Part shown: one piece after another, positions 1 through 9,940 of the stretch
Layout: the number at the start of each line of letters is the position of its first letter
Position numbering within the stretch: position 1 is the stretch's first letter
Origin: Diplonema japonicum
Taxonomy: Eukaryota; Euglenozoa; Diplonemea; Diplonemida; Diplonemidae
Length of the DNA stretch: 32,737 nt
Direction: 5' to 3'
Assembly (NCBI GenBank): GCA_964019335.1
Contig: OZ025770.1
Span: 1 to 32,737 of the forward strand
Position numbers and translations under genes: made by a program
Notes under the pieces: model-generated
Told to the model about the DNA's origin: nothing
The model's input: the letters and a program-made list of their open reading frames with translations, nothing else
The model's database searches: none

Positions 1-710
1 GGAGTATGGAACCAGTGGAATACCAGGAGTACTAACACAGGTAATGCCACCAATACACTGAGTGTGTGGCATAGAGCATATCCTACCACCAGTACACACA
101 CAGTATGCATGAGCATATATCCTGTGTAGTGCTACATGTGCAATGGATGCATGTAGTACTGTCATAGGTATCATGGCTAGTACATAGTATGATATCAGTA
201 GCACAGGTATCCTGAGAGTGGAGGAACCTGTGGAATACTAGAAGTACTAACTCAGAGAATACCAGGAGTATGAAGTACACCATCTCTAGCTAACACAGGT
301 AATACCACCAGTAGCTGTGGTGGTGCCATGTACTGTATACCATATCATGCACACCAGTACATACTGTATGTACGTAGGGAATACATAGTATGTAGTGCAT
401 AGAGCACAGGGGATACATACTGTGCTAACTATGATATCTAGTGCTGTCAGTAGTACAGAGGTGTGCAGAGAGGGAATACCAGAAGTAGTGGAATCATGAG
501 AACTAATAAACCACTAATCTGGAGAAGTACGAAGGATAGGAACAGGGACATATCTAGTAGCACAGGCAATGGCACCAATGCACAGGATGCAGTGCCATGT
601 ACTGTATACCATATCATGCACACCAATACATACTGTATGTACGTAGGGAATACATAGTATGTAGTGCATAGAGCACAATGGAGGCATGTAGTACTACCAT
701 AGATAATAGG
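1..710. repeat. Subrepeat array I, U1 (3' part)
   Basis: This holds the last copy of the long subrepeat plus a diverged partial copy from about 459 that repeats the stretch from the ATATCATGCACACC box to the CATAGAGCACA box (303-410, again 590-675). Both strands contain short open frames that recur with every copy. I see no gene in it. Confidence 0.8.
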
Positions 711-1030
711 GTGTCTAGAGGATAGGTCATATGGGGTGATTATGGGCATACCCAAAATACCACTTTATTGGTAGGTACCTCATTCTATTCGAAGACTCAA
801 GGGAATGGTCCCAGACCAATTCTGAGAAATGATATCCCCTTTTTGGGAAAAGGCCCGGTGAGCCTCGGACCTCATTTCAGGCCTAAAAGGGGGTCTCTAG
901 GTGTACAGGGCATATCTAGTAATATGTAGGTAGTACATTATCCCTTGTATACTGTAGTATTAGGGACATGTAGTGCTACCATTAGTACAGACAGTGTAAC
1001 ACAGTGAATATGTTGTTGCACCAGTATTCA
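711..1030. repeat. Block II, non-coding segment specific to U1-U3
   Basis: This segment has a different texture from the flanking TAGTAC/ATACC-type repeats: T-rich and G/C-run boxes such as CCCCTTTTTGGGAAAAGG (838-855) with short local inverted repeats. It carries no long open frame and no motif I recognise. It is repeated nearly base for base in U2 and U3 and is missing from U4-U6. It could be a structured RNA or a control region; the sequence alone does not decide. Confidence 0.6.
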
Positions 1031-1375
1031 CACAGTGTATCTAAGTAAGTAACTATGGAAGTACATGTTAATAGTAAGTACATCATCCCATAAGGGTGTG
1101 GCTATACATCTGGGATACCTGTGGGGAGCATATACAGGTGGTAGTACAGACACACTGTTTAGCTAAGTACCATAACACAGGAACATAGACAGTGTGAAGT
1201 ACGTAATACCACAGTATGCATGGGATAACAGTAAGTACAGTAACTACACATTATCAGAGAACAGCAGAGAGTGTGTAACCCCTGATAACGGTGTGCTGTA
1301 CAGAGGTATCCTTAGAAAGGGTGCTTTAACCTGGGGATTAGGGTGTAGAGACCTGTATATGGACTCATGTCCTTA

Positions 1376-1480
1376 CGCGCGCGCGCGCGCGTGGGGGATA
1401 TAGCGAGGTAATTCTACGAATTCATCCGTAGTGTCCCACAAGGGTTTCAGGAATTGCATAGCTACAGGGACGTAAACCCC
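1376..1480. repeat. (CG)8 tract plus single hairpin repeat, U1
   Basis: A (CG)8 run (1376-1391), inside an 18-bp perfect palindrome with flanking A and T, leads into a hairpin: GTGGG 1391-1395 pairs with CCCAC 1435-1439 around an inner AATTC-TAC-GAATT inverted repeat. The element ends in CTACAGGGACGTAAACCCC. Alternating CG of this length can adopt Z-DNA. This is the solitary copy; a three-copy array lies about 730 bp downstream. Its role is unknown; replication or transcription control is plausible. Confidence 0.75.
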
Positions 1481-2108
1481 TAGATTGGGACCCCTCGGAA
1501 CCCTTAGATCCTGGGATTAGGGATGCTAGGACCTGTTAGCAGAGGTACGGAGGCCTGTGGGGAGTATATCCAGAGGTACTGATATCCATAACATACAAGA
1601 GGAAGCACACTGTTTAGCTAAGTACAGTAACACACTACACACTAACACAGAGAGTAACACAGACAGTGTGTAGTAATACATGTAGTAGCACAAGCAGTGC
1701 TCCAGAAGGGTGTAGCTATGCATCTGGGGATAACACCAACTAACAGGAACACCAGCAGAAGGGTGTGTTCTCTGGGGGTAGCACAAGTAGGGTGTCTGGT
1801 GGTGGTATCTCATAACAGGGGATTCCATAGCAGGGCACGTCTGGGGGCCTGTAGTAAGTACCTGTTAGCAGAGACACACACTGTTACCAGGGACACACAC
1901 TGTTAGCAGAGAGTATGTAACCACTGGTATGGGGGTAGTACATTATCCCTTGTATACTGTGGTATTAGCCCCTACACACTGTCTACTAACCCCTATGTAT
2001 TAGACCCTTATCCTAACCCCTCTCTGTACCCCCTTATATTGGGGGTCCTATACCCTACCCCTTTGGGGACACCTTGGGGGCACCTTACTATCCTAACAGT
2101 TATCCTTA

Positions 2109-2394
2109 CGCGCGCGCGCGCGCGTGGGGGATATAGCGAGGTAATTTGCATAATTCTTACGTAGTGTCCCACAAGGGTTTCAGGAATTGCATAGCTACAG
2201 GGACGTAGATATTCTCTGGGACGTAGCGGGTTAATTTGCAGAAATCACCCGTAGGAGCCCAGAGAGGTGTCCCAATATTGGAGGGCTACAGGGACGTAAA
2301 CCATTCCAGGGCTCCTACGGGGTAATTCTACGAATTCACCCGATACAGCCCTGAAGGGGTTCAGGAATCGGAGGGCTACAGGGACGTAAACCCC
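2109..2394. repeat. (CG)8 tract plus three-hairpin array, U1
   Basis: Three diverged repeats of 85-95 bp follow the CG tract, each ending in CTACAGGGACGTA. Each opens with a hairpin of the same plan but different stem sequence: GTGGG/CCCAC (2124-2172), CTCTGGG/CCCAGAG (2214-2264) and CAGGGCT/AGCCCTG (2307-2353). The second also has an inner CGGGT/ACCCG stem, the third an inner GGGT/ACCC stem around AATTC-TAC-GAATT. Pairing is kept while the bases change, which argues for selection on structure. No open reading frame of interest is present. Confidence 0.8.
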
Positions 2395-2453
2395 TAGCAT
2401 GCCCCCTTATCCAGCCCTTCTGGGACCCCTCAATATACCCTCCTATTACCACC

Positions 2454-3040
2454 TATAATACTATCATTACATACTATGTAAGTACTGTGTATGTATCATA
2501 TATCTATCCCATGTATACGGGGGGATATATGTACATGCATAATACTAGTATTACATAATGATGTACTAACTGTATTAATGGTATCATAACCCTACTCATC
2601 CCCTCATGACATCATCCTGGGGATGGGGACCCCTTCTCTAGATCCCAGGATCCCAGGGGTGGAGACCCAACCTCTAGATCCCAGGATCCCTAGCTTGGAT
2701 ACCATCTCTAGACACCACCACATCCTGAGAGTGTCTGTAGAGATAACTATAATACTATCATTACATACTATGTAAGTACTGTGTATGTATCATATATCTA
2801 TCCCATGTATACGGGGGGATATATGTACATGCATAATACTAGTATTACATAATGATGTACTAACTGTATTAATGGTATCATAACCCTACTCATCCCCTCA
2901 TGACATCATCCTGGGGATGGGGACCCCTTCTCTAGATCCCAGGATCCCAGGGGTGGAGACCCAACCTCTAGATCCCAGGATCCCTAGCTTGGATACCATC
3001 TCTAGACACCACTACATCCTGAGAGTGTCTGTAGAGATAC
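2454..3040. repeat. Tandem pair of about 293-bp repeats, U1
   Basis: Two copies start at 2454 and 2748 (period 294). Each contains AT-rich alternating sequence (ATATATGTACATGCATAATAC) and, toward its 3' end, a 36-bp minisatellite-like core built on TCTAGATCCCAGGATCCC. No coding potential is seen. Confidence 0.85.
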
Positions 3041-3408
3041 CAGCATACTACTTATCATGTAAGTACTCTGTGTAGTAGTACATACAGTATATGATATACA
3101 TGTACTAGCACTAACACAGTGTGTATGCCTACTTATCATAGTAGTAGTATTATCATATCATGGCATGATGGTACATCCTAAGGATGCCAGCATATCCAGA
3201 GAGTGGGGAGAACACACCATCTCTCTAGCCATGACATCATGGAGCATACCACTAACGGTATCATTATCATAGATCATGTCATGCATGGATCATGGGATGT
3301 ACAGAGTAGAGGTATTATCTACTAGAAGAGCAGCTGTGCTCTCTAGCCATACCATCTACAGAGTATGCTGGCAGTATACTCTAGTAACCATGTACCTCAT
3401 ATCCTAGT

Positions 3409-3451
3409 CATGAGGATGGTGGCGGTATACTCTACCAACCATGTACCTCAT
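3409..3451. repeat. 43-bp cassette-bracketing repeat, U1 left
   Basis: This element reads the same at the left and right edge of each cassette. It can fold: ATGAGG (3410-3415) pairs with CCTCAT (3446-3451), and inside it ATGGT pairs with ACCAT. A diverged half copy (GGCAGTATACTCTAGTAACC) lies directly upstream on the left side only. Confidence 0.8.
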
Positions 3452-3629
3452 ACTGTAGCTACTCCATTATCCCTGTTCTAGGGATGGAGTGGTGGTGTAC
3501 ATCCTAGGCAACAATGCCTGTGGGAATACCACCAGTACTACAGAGAGTATCTCATACCATATCCTAGTCATGAGGATGATGGTGTGCTCTCTCTAGGGAA
3601 GTACATCCGTAGTACTATCAATAGGATAT

Positions 3630-3771
3630 ACTGTAGTAAGTACAATGGTAAGTACTCATGCCAATGCATGTAGTGCTACCAGTACTGTCAGTAGTATATA
3701 CTGTAGTAAGTACAATGGTAAGTACTCATGCCAATGCATGTAGTGCTACCAGTACTGTCAGTAGATCCATA
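3630..3771. repeat. About 70-bp module-spacer repeats (x2), U1
   Basis: Two copies with the CATGCCAATGCATGTAGTGC box at 3657 and 3727 (70-bp period) sit left of the nad7 module; a further copy (box at 4036) sits right of it. The module therefore lies between direct repeats. Confidence 0.75.
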
Positions 3772-4006
3772 GCTAAGCAGAGAGGCTAGTGCAGGACACA
3801 GACGTCCTGTGAGCCTGTGCTGATGCTACTGACGTACGCAGAGCTGCTGTGCATAGCTGTGAGCAGAGGGATGCACTAACTATGCTCTCTAGTATCCTCA
3901 TCAGTACTCTGTCCATGCTATCAGCCTGTGTACCAGAGACAACACACAGCTGTAATACAGAGTATGTCATGCTAGCAATACTCAGAGAGCACAGCTGCTC
4001 TCATAC
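3772..4006 (-). CDS. nad7: nad7 gene module (NADH dehydrogenase subunit 7 fragment)
   Basis: Nad7 (NDUFS2/NuoD family) is the 49-kDa core subunit in the peripheral arm of complex I, near the ubiquinone site. On the minus strand the module reads VVSGTQADSMDRVLMRILES (3970 downward). This lines up position by position with the Nad7 consensus V-x-V-G-T-x-G-D-x-x-D-R-x-x-x-R-[IM]-x-E, followed by the matching Ser and Gln of the next helix. Only this middle-to-C-terminal stretch is present, perhaps 60-75 codons of a protein of about 400. There is no credible start or stop; the reading ends in spacer repeat. The Gly of the usual GD pair is Ala here. A plus-strand open frame from 3849 over the same bases is taken as its shadow. 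It shares the U1 cassette with atp6, on the same strand. Exact ends are uncertain by tens of bases. Confidence 0.62.
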
Positions 4007-4007
4007 A

Positions 4008-4080
4008 TACTGTAGTAAGTACAATGGTAAGTACTCATGCCAATGCATGTAGTGCTACCAGTACTGTCAGTAGTAGTACA
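4008..4080. repeat. About 70-bp module-spacer repeat between nad7 and atp6, U1
   Basis: Third U1 copy of the spacer, same orientation as the copies at 3657 and 3727. It is followed by a variant join (TCCTGTAGTAATGC) leading to the atp6 module. Confidence 0.7.
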
Positions 4081-4121
4081 TCCTGTAGTAATGCTAGTAG
4101 AATGTACCCGTACCATTCCTA

Positions 4122-4440
4122 GCTAGCACAGGTAATGCATGTAGTACTATCAGCTACGATGGTCATCTCTAGCAGCACTCCTACCAGCACATGACCAGCA
4201 ATGGCATTGCAGGCTGCACGTAGAGTAAGAGAGACACTACGGAAGGACGTAGATGCCATCTCTATACAGCCCAGTACAATACGTAGGATGGCAGGAAGAC
4301 CATATCCTAAGTACATGTGGGCCAATGCACTAGCACTACGAGTATAGCTAGCCATGCACAGTGCTACGAAGGCATGGGCTGCATTGATCAGTAGTATCAC
4401 CAGTAGATATGATACCACCAGTATCAGTACTGTCATACTA
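4122..4440 (-). CDS. atp6: atp6 gene module (ATP synthase subunit a fragment)
   Basis: Atp6 is subunit a of the F1Fo ATP synthase, which forms the proton half-channels against the c-ring in the inner mitochondrial membrane. The minus-strand frame is open for about 100 codons and strongly hydrophobic at its start (MTVLILVVSYLLVILLINAA). It contains SLTLRAACNAIAGHVL (about 4188-4235), matching the family signature S-L-x-L-R-x-x-x-N-x-x-A-G-H-x-L. The Arg is the essential proton-transfer residue equivalent to E. coli Arg210 and is present. Upstream GCIEMAS resembles the P-x-E-x-x-S segment that precedes it in the family. The C-terminal helix with its Q-A-[YF] motif is missing, and the 3' end runs into right-flank repeat. 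The N-terminal Met lies in repeat-like sequence, so the true start may be in another module. This is the second module of the U1 cassette. Confidence 0.78.
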
Positions 4441-4598
4441 TCAGTAAGTACAGTGGTAAGTACTCATACCATTCCTAGCTAGCACAGGTAATGCATGTAG
4501 TACTGTCAGTAGTACAGAGAGTACAGGCATGTCATATCCTGGGAGTACACACACCAATGCATCCCAGGGATGTGGTGTGCTCTCTAGCCATACCATCT

Positions 4599-4641
4599 CA
4601 TGAGGATGGTGGCGGTATACTCTACCAACCATGTACCTCAT
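4599..4641. repeat. 43-bp cassette-bracketing repeat, U1 right
   Basis: Same 43 bp in direct orientation, closing the U1 cassette. Followed by AATGAGGAGAACATGC, which begins the constant tail. Confidence 0.8.
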
Positions 4642-4782
4642 AATGAGGAGAACATGCTGGTAAGGATACTAACTAAGCATGAATACCTCTAAGCAGTACT
4701 ATCCTAAGTATGGGCAGACACACAGAGGATGTATCCCCAATACAGATAGTATGATATCAGTAGTACATCCTGTAGTACATAC

Positions 4783-6603
4783 CATGGCATAGTACAGAAG
4801 GAGATGCCATGTTAGCTGTGCAGTAGATATCTAGTGGCACCATTCCCTGAGAACACAGGAGTATGGAACCAGTGGAATACCAGGAGTACTAACACAGGTA
4901 ATGCCACCAATACACTGAGTGTGTGGCATAGAGCATATCCTACCACCAGTACACACACAGTATGCATGAGCATATATCCTGTGTAGTGCTACATGTGCAA
5001 TGGATGCATGTAGTACTGTCATAGGTATCATGGCTAGTACATAGTATGATATCAGTAGCACAGGTATCCTGAGAGTGGAGGAACCTGTGGAATACTAGAA
5101 GTACTAACTCAGAGAATACCAGGAGTATGAAGTACACCATCTCCAGCTAACACAGGTAATACCACCAGTAGCTGTGGTGGTGCCATGTACTGTATATGAT
5201 ATCATGCACACCAATACATACTGTATGTACATAGGGAATACATACTGTGCAGTGCATAGAGCACAGGGGATACATACTGTGCTAACTATGATATCTAGTG
5301 CTGTCAGTAGTACAGAGGTATCCTGAGAGTAGTGGTAACCCTAAGTTAGGGAAAGTACTAACTCAGAGAACACCAGGAGTATGGAACTAGGGAAGTACGT
5401 CATATCCTAGTAGCACAGGCAATGGCACCAATGCACAGGATGCAGTGCCATGTACTGTATATGATATCATGCACACCAATACATACTGTATGTACATAGG
5501 GAATACATACTGTGCAGTGCATAGAGCACAGGGGATACATACTGTGCTAACTATGATATCTAGTGCTGTCAGTAGTACAGAGGTATCCTTAGAAGGGTAG
5601 TGATCCCAGAGAAGCAGTGGAATCAGGAGAACCACTAACTTGGGGAATACCAGAAGTAGTACATCCCTGGTAGCACAGGTAATACCACCAGTAGCTGTGG
5701 TGGTGCCATGTACTGTATATGATATCATGCACACCAATACACACAGTATGCATGAGCATATATCCTGTGTAGTGCTACATGTGCAATGGATGCATGTAGT
5801 ACATCCTGTAGTACATACCATGGCATAGTACAGAAGGAGATGCCATGTTAGCTGTGCAGTAGATATCTAGTGGCACCATTCCCTGAGAACACAGGAGTAT
5901 GGAACCAGTGGAATACCAGGAGTACTAACACAGGTAATGCCACCAATACACTGAGTGTGTGGCATAGAGCATATCCTACCACCAGTACACACACAGTATG
6001 CATGAGCATATATCCTGTGTAGTGCTACATGTGCAATGGATGCATGTAGTACTGTCATAGGTATCATGGCTAGTACATAGTATGATATCAGTAGCACAGG
6101 TATCCTGAGAGTGGAGGAACCTGTGGAATACTAGAAGTACTAACTCAGAGAATACCAGGAGTATGAAGTACACCATCTCTAGCTAACACAGGTAATACCA
6201 CCAGTAGCTGTGGTGGTGCCATGTACTGTATACCATATCATGCACACCAGTACATACTGTATGTACGTAGGGAATACATAGTATGTAGTGCATAGAGCAC
6301 AGGGGATACATACTGTGCTAACTATGATATCTAGTGCTGTCAGTAGTACAGAGGTGTGCAGAGAGGGAATACCAGAAGTAGTGGAATCATGAGAACTAAT
6401 AAACCACTAATCTGGAGAAGTACGAAGGATAGGAACAGGGACATATCTAGTAGCACAGGCAATGGCACCAATGCACAGGATGCAGTGCCATGTACTGTAT
6501 ACCATATCATGCACACCAATACATACTGTATGTACGTAGGGAATACATAGTATGTAGTGCATAGAGCACAATGGAGGCATGTAGTACTACCATAGATAAT
6601 AGG
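4783..6603. repeat. Subrepeat array I, U2 (1036-bp period)
   Basis: Two copies start at 4783 and 5819, a 1036-bp period. Each copy opens with an inverted repeat, CATGGCAT then 13 bases then ATGCCATG. Inside the 1036-bp copy a segment of about 256 bp is itself duplicated (the ATATGATATCATGCACACC stretch near 5190 recurs near 5449). Removing one such duplicate gives the 780-bp period seen in U4-U6. Confidence 0.85.
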
Positions 6604-6923
6604 GTGTCTAGAGGATAGGTCATATGGGGTGATTATGGGCATACCCAAAATACCACTTTATTGGTAGGTACCTCATTCTATTCGAAGACTCAAGGGAATG
6701 GTCCCAGACCAATTCTGAGAAATGATATCCCCTTTTTGGGAAAAGGCCCGGTGAGCCTCGGACCTCATTTCAGGCCTAAAAGGGGGTCTCTAGGTGTACA
6801 GGGCATATCTAGTAATATGTAGGTAGTACATTATCCCTTGTATACTGTAGTATTAGGGACATGTAGTGCTACCATTAGTACAGACAGTGTAACACAGTGA
6901 ATATGTTGTTGCACCAGTATTCA
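6604..6923. repeat. Block II copy in U2
   Basis: Essentially identical copy of the 711-1030 segment. The lack of divergence between units, despite no coding capacity, points to recent homogenisation. Function unknown. Confidence 0.6.
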
Positions 6924-7272
6924 CACAGTGTATCTAAGTAAGTAACTATGGAAGTACATGTTAATAGTAAGTACATCATCCCATAAGGGTGTGGCTATAC
7001 ATCTGGGATACCTGTGGGGAGCATATACAGGTGGTAGTACAGACACACTGTTTAGCTAAGTACCATAACACAGGAACATAGACAGTGTGAAGTACGTAAT
7101 ACCACAGTATGCATGGGATAACAGTAAGTACAGTAACTACACATTATCAGAGAACAGCAGAGAGTAGTATGTAACCCCTGATAACGGGTGTGCTGTACAG
7201 AGGTATCCTTAGAAAGGGTGCTTTAACCTGGGGATTAGGGTGTAGAGACCTGTATATGGACTCATGTCCTTA

Positions 7273-7377
7273 CGCGCGCGCGCGCGCGTGGGGGATATAG
7301 CGAGGTAATTCTACGAATTCATCCGTAGTGTCCCACAAGGGTTTCAGGAATTGCATAGCTACAGGGACGTAAACCCC
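7273..7377. repeat. (CG)8 tract plus single hairpin repeat, U2
   Basis: Same as the U1 solitary element; CG run 7273-7288. Confidence 0.75.
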
Positions 7378-8002
7378 TAGATTGGGACCCCTCGGAACCC
7401 TTAGATCCTGGGATTAGGGATGCTAGGACCTGTTAGCAGAGGTACGGAGGCCTGTGGGGAGTATATCCAGAGGTACTGATATCCATAACATACAAGAGGA
7501 AGCACACTGTTTAGCTAAGTACAGTAACACACTACACACTAACACAGAGAGTAACACAGACAGTGTGTAGTAATACATGTAGTAGCACAAGCAGTGCTCC
7601 AGAAGGGTGTAGCTATACATCTGGGGATAACACCAACTAACAGGAACACCAGCAGAAGGGTGTGTTCTCTGGGGGTAGCACAAGTAGGGTGTCTGGTGGT
7701 GGTATCTCATAACAGGGGATTCCATAGCAGGGCACGTCTGGGGGCCTGTAGTAAGTACCTGTTAGCAGAGACACACACTGTTACCAGGGACACACACTGT
7801 TAGCAGAGAGTATGTAACCACTGGTATGGGGTAGTACATTATCCCTTGTATACTGTGGTATTAGCCCCTACACACTGTCTACTAACCCCTATGTATTAGA
7901 CCCTTATCCTAACCCCTCTCTGTACCCCTTATATTGGGGTCCTATACCCTACCCCTTTGGGGACACCTTGGGGGCACCTTACTATCCTAACAGTTATCCT
8001 TA

Positions 8003-8288
8003 CGCGCGCGCGCGCGCGTGGGGGATATAGCGAGGTAATTTGCATAATTCTTACGTAGTGTCCCACAAGGGTTTCAGGAATTGGAGGGCTACAGGGACGT
8101 AGATATTCTCTGGGACGTAGCGGGTTAATTTGCAGAAATCACCCGTAGGAGCCCAGAGAGGTGTCCCAATATTGGAGGGCTACAGGGACGTAAACCATTC
8201 CAGGGCTCCTACGGGGTAATTCTACGAATTCACCCGATACAGCCCTGAAGGGGTTCAGGAATCGGAGGGCTACAGGGACGTAAACCCC
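8003..8288. repeat. (CG)8 tract plus three-hairpin array, U2
   Basis: CG run 8003-8018 followed by the three hairpins. Its first repeat ends in ATTGGAGGGCTACAGG where U1 has ATTGCATAGCTACAGG, so in U1 this repeat carries the tail of the solitary element. That looks like local gene conversion between the two loci. Confidence 0.75.
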
Positions 8289-8347
8289 TAGCATGCCCCC
8301 TTATCCAGCCCTTCTGGGACCCCTCAATATACCCTCCTATTACCACC

Positions 8348-8932
8348 TATAATACTATCATTACATACTATGTAAGTACTGTGTATGTATCATATATCTA
8401 TCCCATGTATACGGGGGATATATGTACATGCATAATACTAGTATTACATAATGATGTACTAACTGTATTAATGGTATCATAACCCTACTCATCCCCTCAT
8501 GACATCATCCTGGGGATGGGGACCCCTTCTCTAGATCCCAGGATCCCAGGGGTGGAGACCCAACCTCTAGATCCCAGGATCCCTAGCTTGGATACCATCT
8601 CTAGACACCACCACATCCTGAGAGTGTCTGTAGAGATACCTATAATACTATCATTACATACTATGTAAGTACTGTGTATGTATCATATATCTATCCCATG
8701 TATACGGGGGATATATGTACATGCATAATACTAGTATTACATAATGATGTACTAACTGTATTAATGGTATCATAACCCTACTCATCCCCTCATGACATCA
8801 TCCTGGGGATGGGGACCCCTTCTCTAGATCCCAGGATCCCAGGGGTGGAGACCCAACCTCTAGATCCCAGGATCCCTAGCTTGGATACCATCTCTAGACA
8901 CCACCACATCCTGAGAGTGTCTGTAGAGATAC
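8348..8932. repeat. Tandem pair of about 293-bp repeats, U2
   Basis: Copies start at 8348 and 8641 (period 293), nearly identical to each other and to U1. Confidence 0.85.
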
Positions 8933-9300
8933 CAGCATACTACTTATCATGTAAGTACTCTGTGTAGTAGTACATACAGTATATGATATACATGTACTAG
9001 CACTAACACAGTGTGTATGCCTACTTATCATAGTAGTAGTATTATCATATCATGGCATGATGGTACATCCTAAGGATGCCAGCATATCCAGAGAGTGGGG
9101 AGAACACACCATCTCTCTAGCCATGACATCATGGAGCATACCACTAACGGTATCATTACCATAGATCATGTCATGCATGGATCATGGGATGTACAGAGTA
9201 GAGGTATTATCTACTAGAAGAGCAGCTGTGCTCTCTAGCCATACCATCTACAGAGTATGCTGGCAGTATACTCTAGTAACCATGTACCTCATATCCTAGT

Positions 9301-9343
9301 CATGAGGATGGTGGCGGTATACTCTACCAACCATGTACCTCAT
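9301..9343. repeat. 43-bp cassette-bracketing repeat, U2 left
   Basis: Left bracket of the cox1/nad1 cassette; identical to the U1 copies. Confidence 0.8.
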
Positions 9344-9471
9344 ACTGTAGCTACTCCATTATCCCTAGAGAAGGGAATGGTGGTGGTGTACGTCCTAGGC
9401 ACAATGCCTGTGGGGAATACCACCAGTACTGTGAGTAGTACATCCTAGCTAAGCAGAGAAGGAGATGCTCC

Positions 9472-9940
<469 letters not shown>

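Larger units (their letters stand above)
1..4782. repeat. Macro-repeat unit U1 (left-truncated)
   Basis: This is the first of six head-to-tail units; it lacks its left end, and base 1 corresponds to base 5894 of U2. Layout: end of the subrepeat array 1-710; unit-specific block II 711-1030; region III 1031-2394 with (CG)8 tracts at 1376 and 2109; spacer 2395-2453; tandem 293-bp pair 2454-3040; common left flank 3041-3408; cassette bracketed by 43-bp repeats at 3409 and 4599; right tail 4642-4782. Outside the cassette I see no gene: the open frames there are short, overlap on both strands and consist of repeat-encoded Cys/Thr/Tyr-rich peptides. Confidence 0.9.

Noticed and set aside
746-905. 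Possible tRNA in block II because of an ATTCGAA box and short stems.
   Set aside because: No cloverleaf with acceptor, D and anticodon arms could be drawn, and diplonemid and kinetoplastid mtDNA lack tRNA genes.
1376-1391. CG tracts as telomere-like or end repeats.
   Set aside because: They are internal, occur twice per unit and are embedded in continuous sequence, so they do not mark chromosome ends here.
1526-1906. Overlapping frames of 100 codons (minus) and 69 codons (plus) upstream of the hairpin array, present in all six units.
   Set aside because: They are mutually overlapping on opposite strands, in the constant backbone with short tandem motifs (CACACACTGTTA), without conserved protein motifs. 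Conservation between units reflects homogenisation of DNA, not coding.
3849-4052. Plus-strand 67-codon frame over the nad7 module, containing MLSSILISTLSMLSACVPE.
   Set aside because: The minus-strand reading aligns with the Nad7 motif VxVGTxGDxxDR including later Ser and Gln positions; the plus frame ends in spacer-encoded peptide and has no known motif.
3630-4080. Regularly spaced 70-bp repeats resembling a CRISPR array.
   Set aside because: Repeats are long, imperfect and mostly contiguous; the intervening pieces are mitochondrial gene modules, and no cas-like gene is present.
4831-6176. Recurring minus-strand frames of 66-76 codons in the subrepeats (peptides starting MLLISYYVLAM and MVYFILLVFSE), found in every copy.
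   Set aside because: They recur only because the DNA repeats. Frames overlap each other, are open on both strands, are rich in Cys/Thr/Tyr from TAGTAC/ACATAC repeats, and match no family I know.
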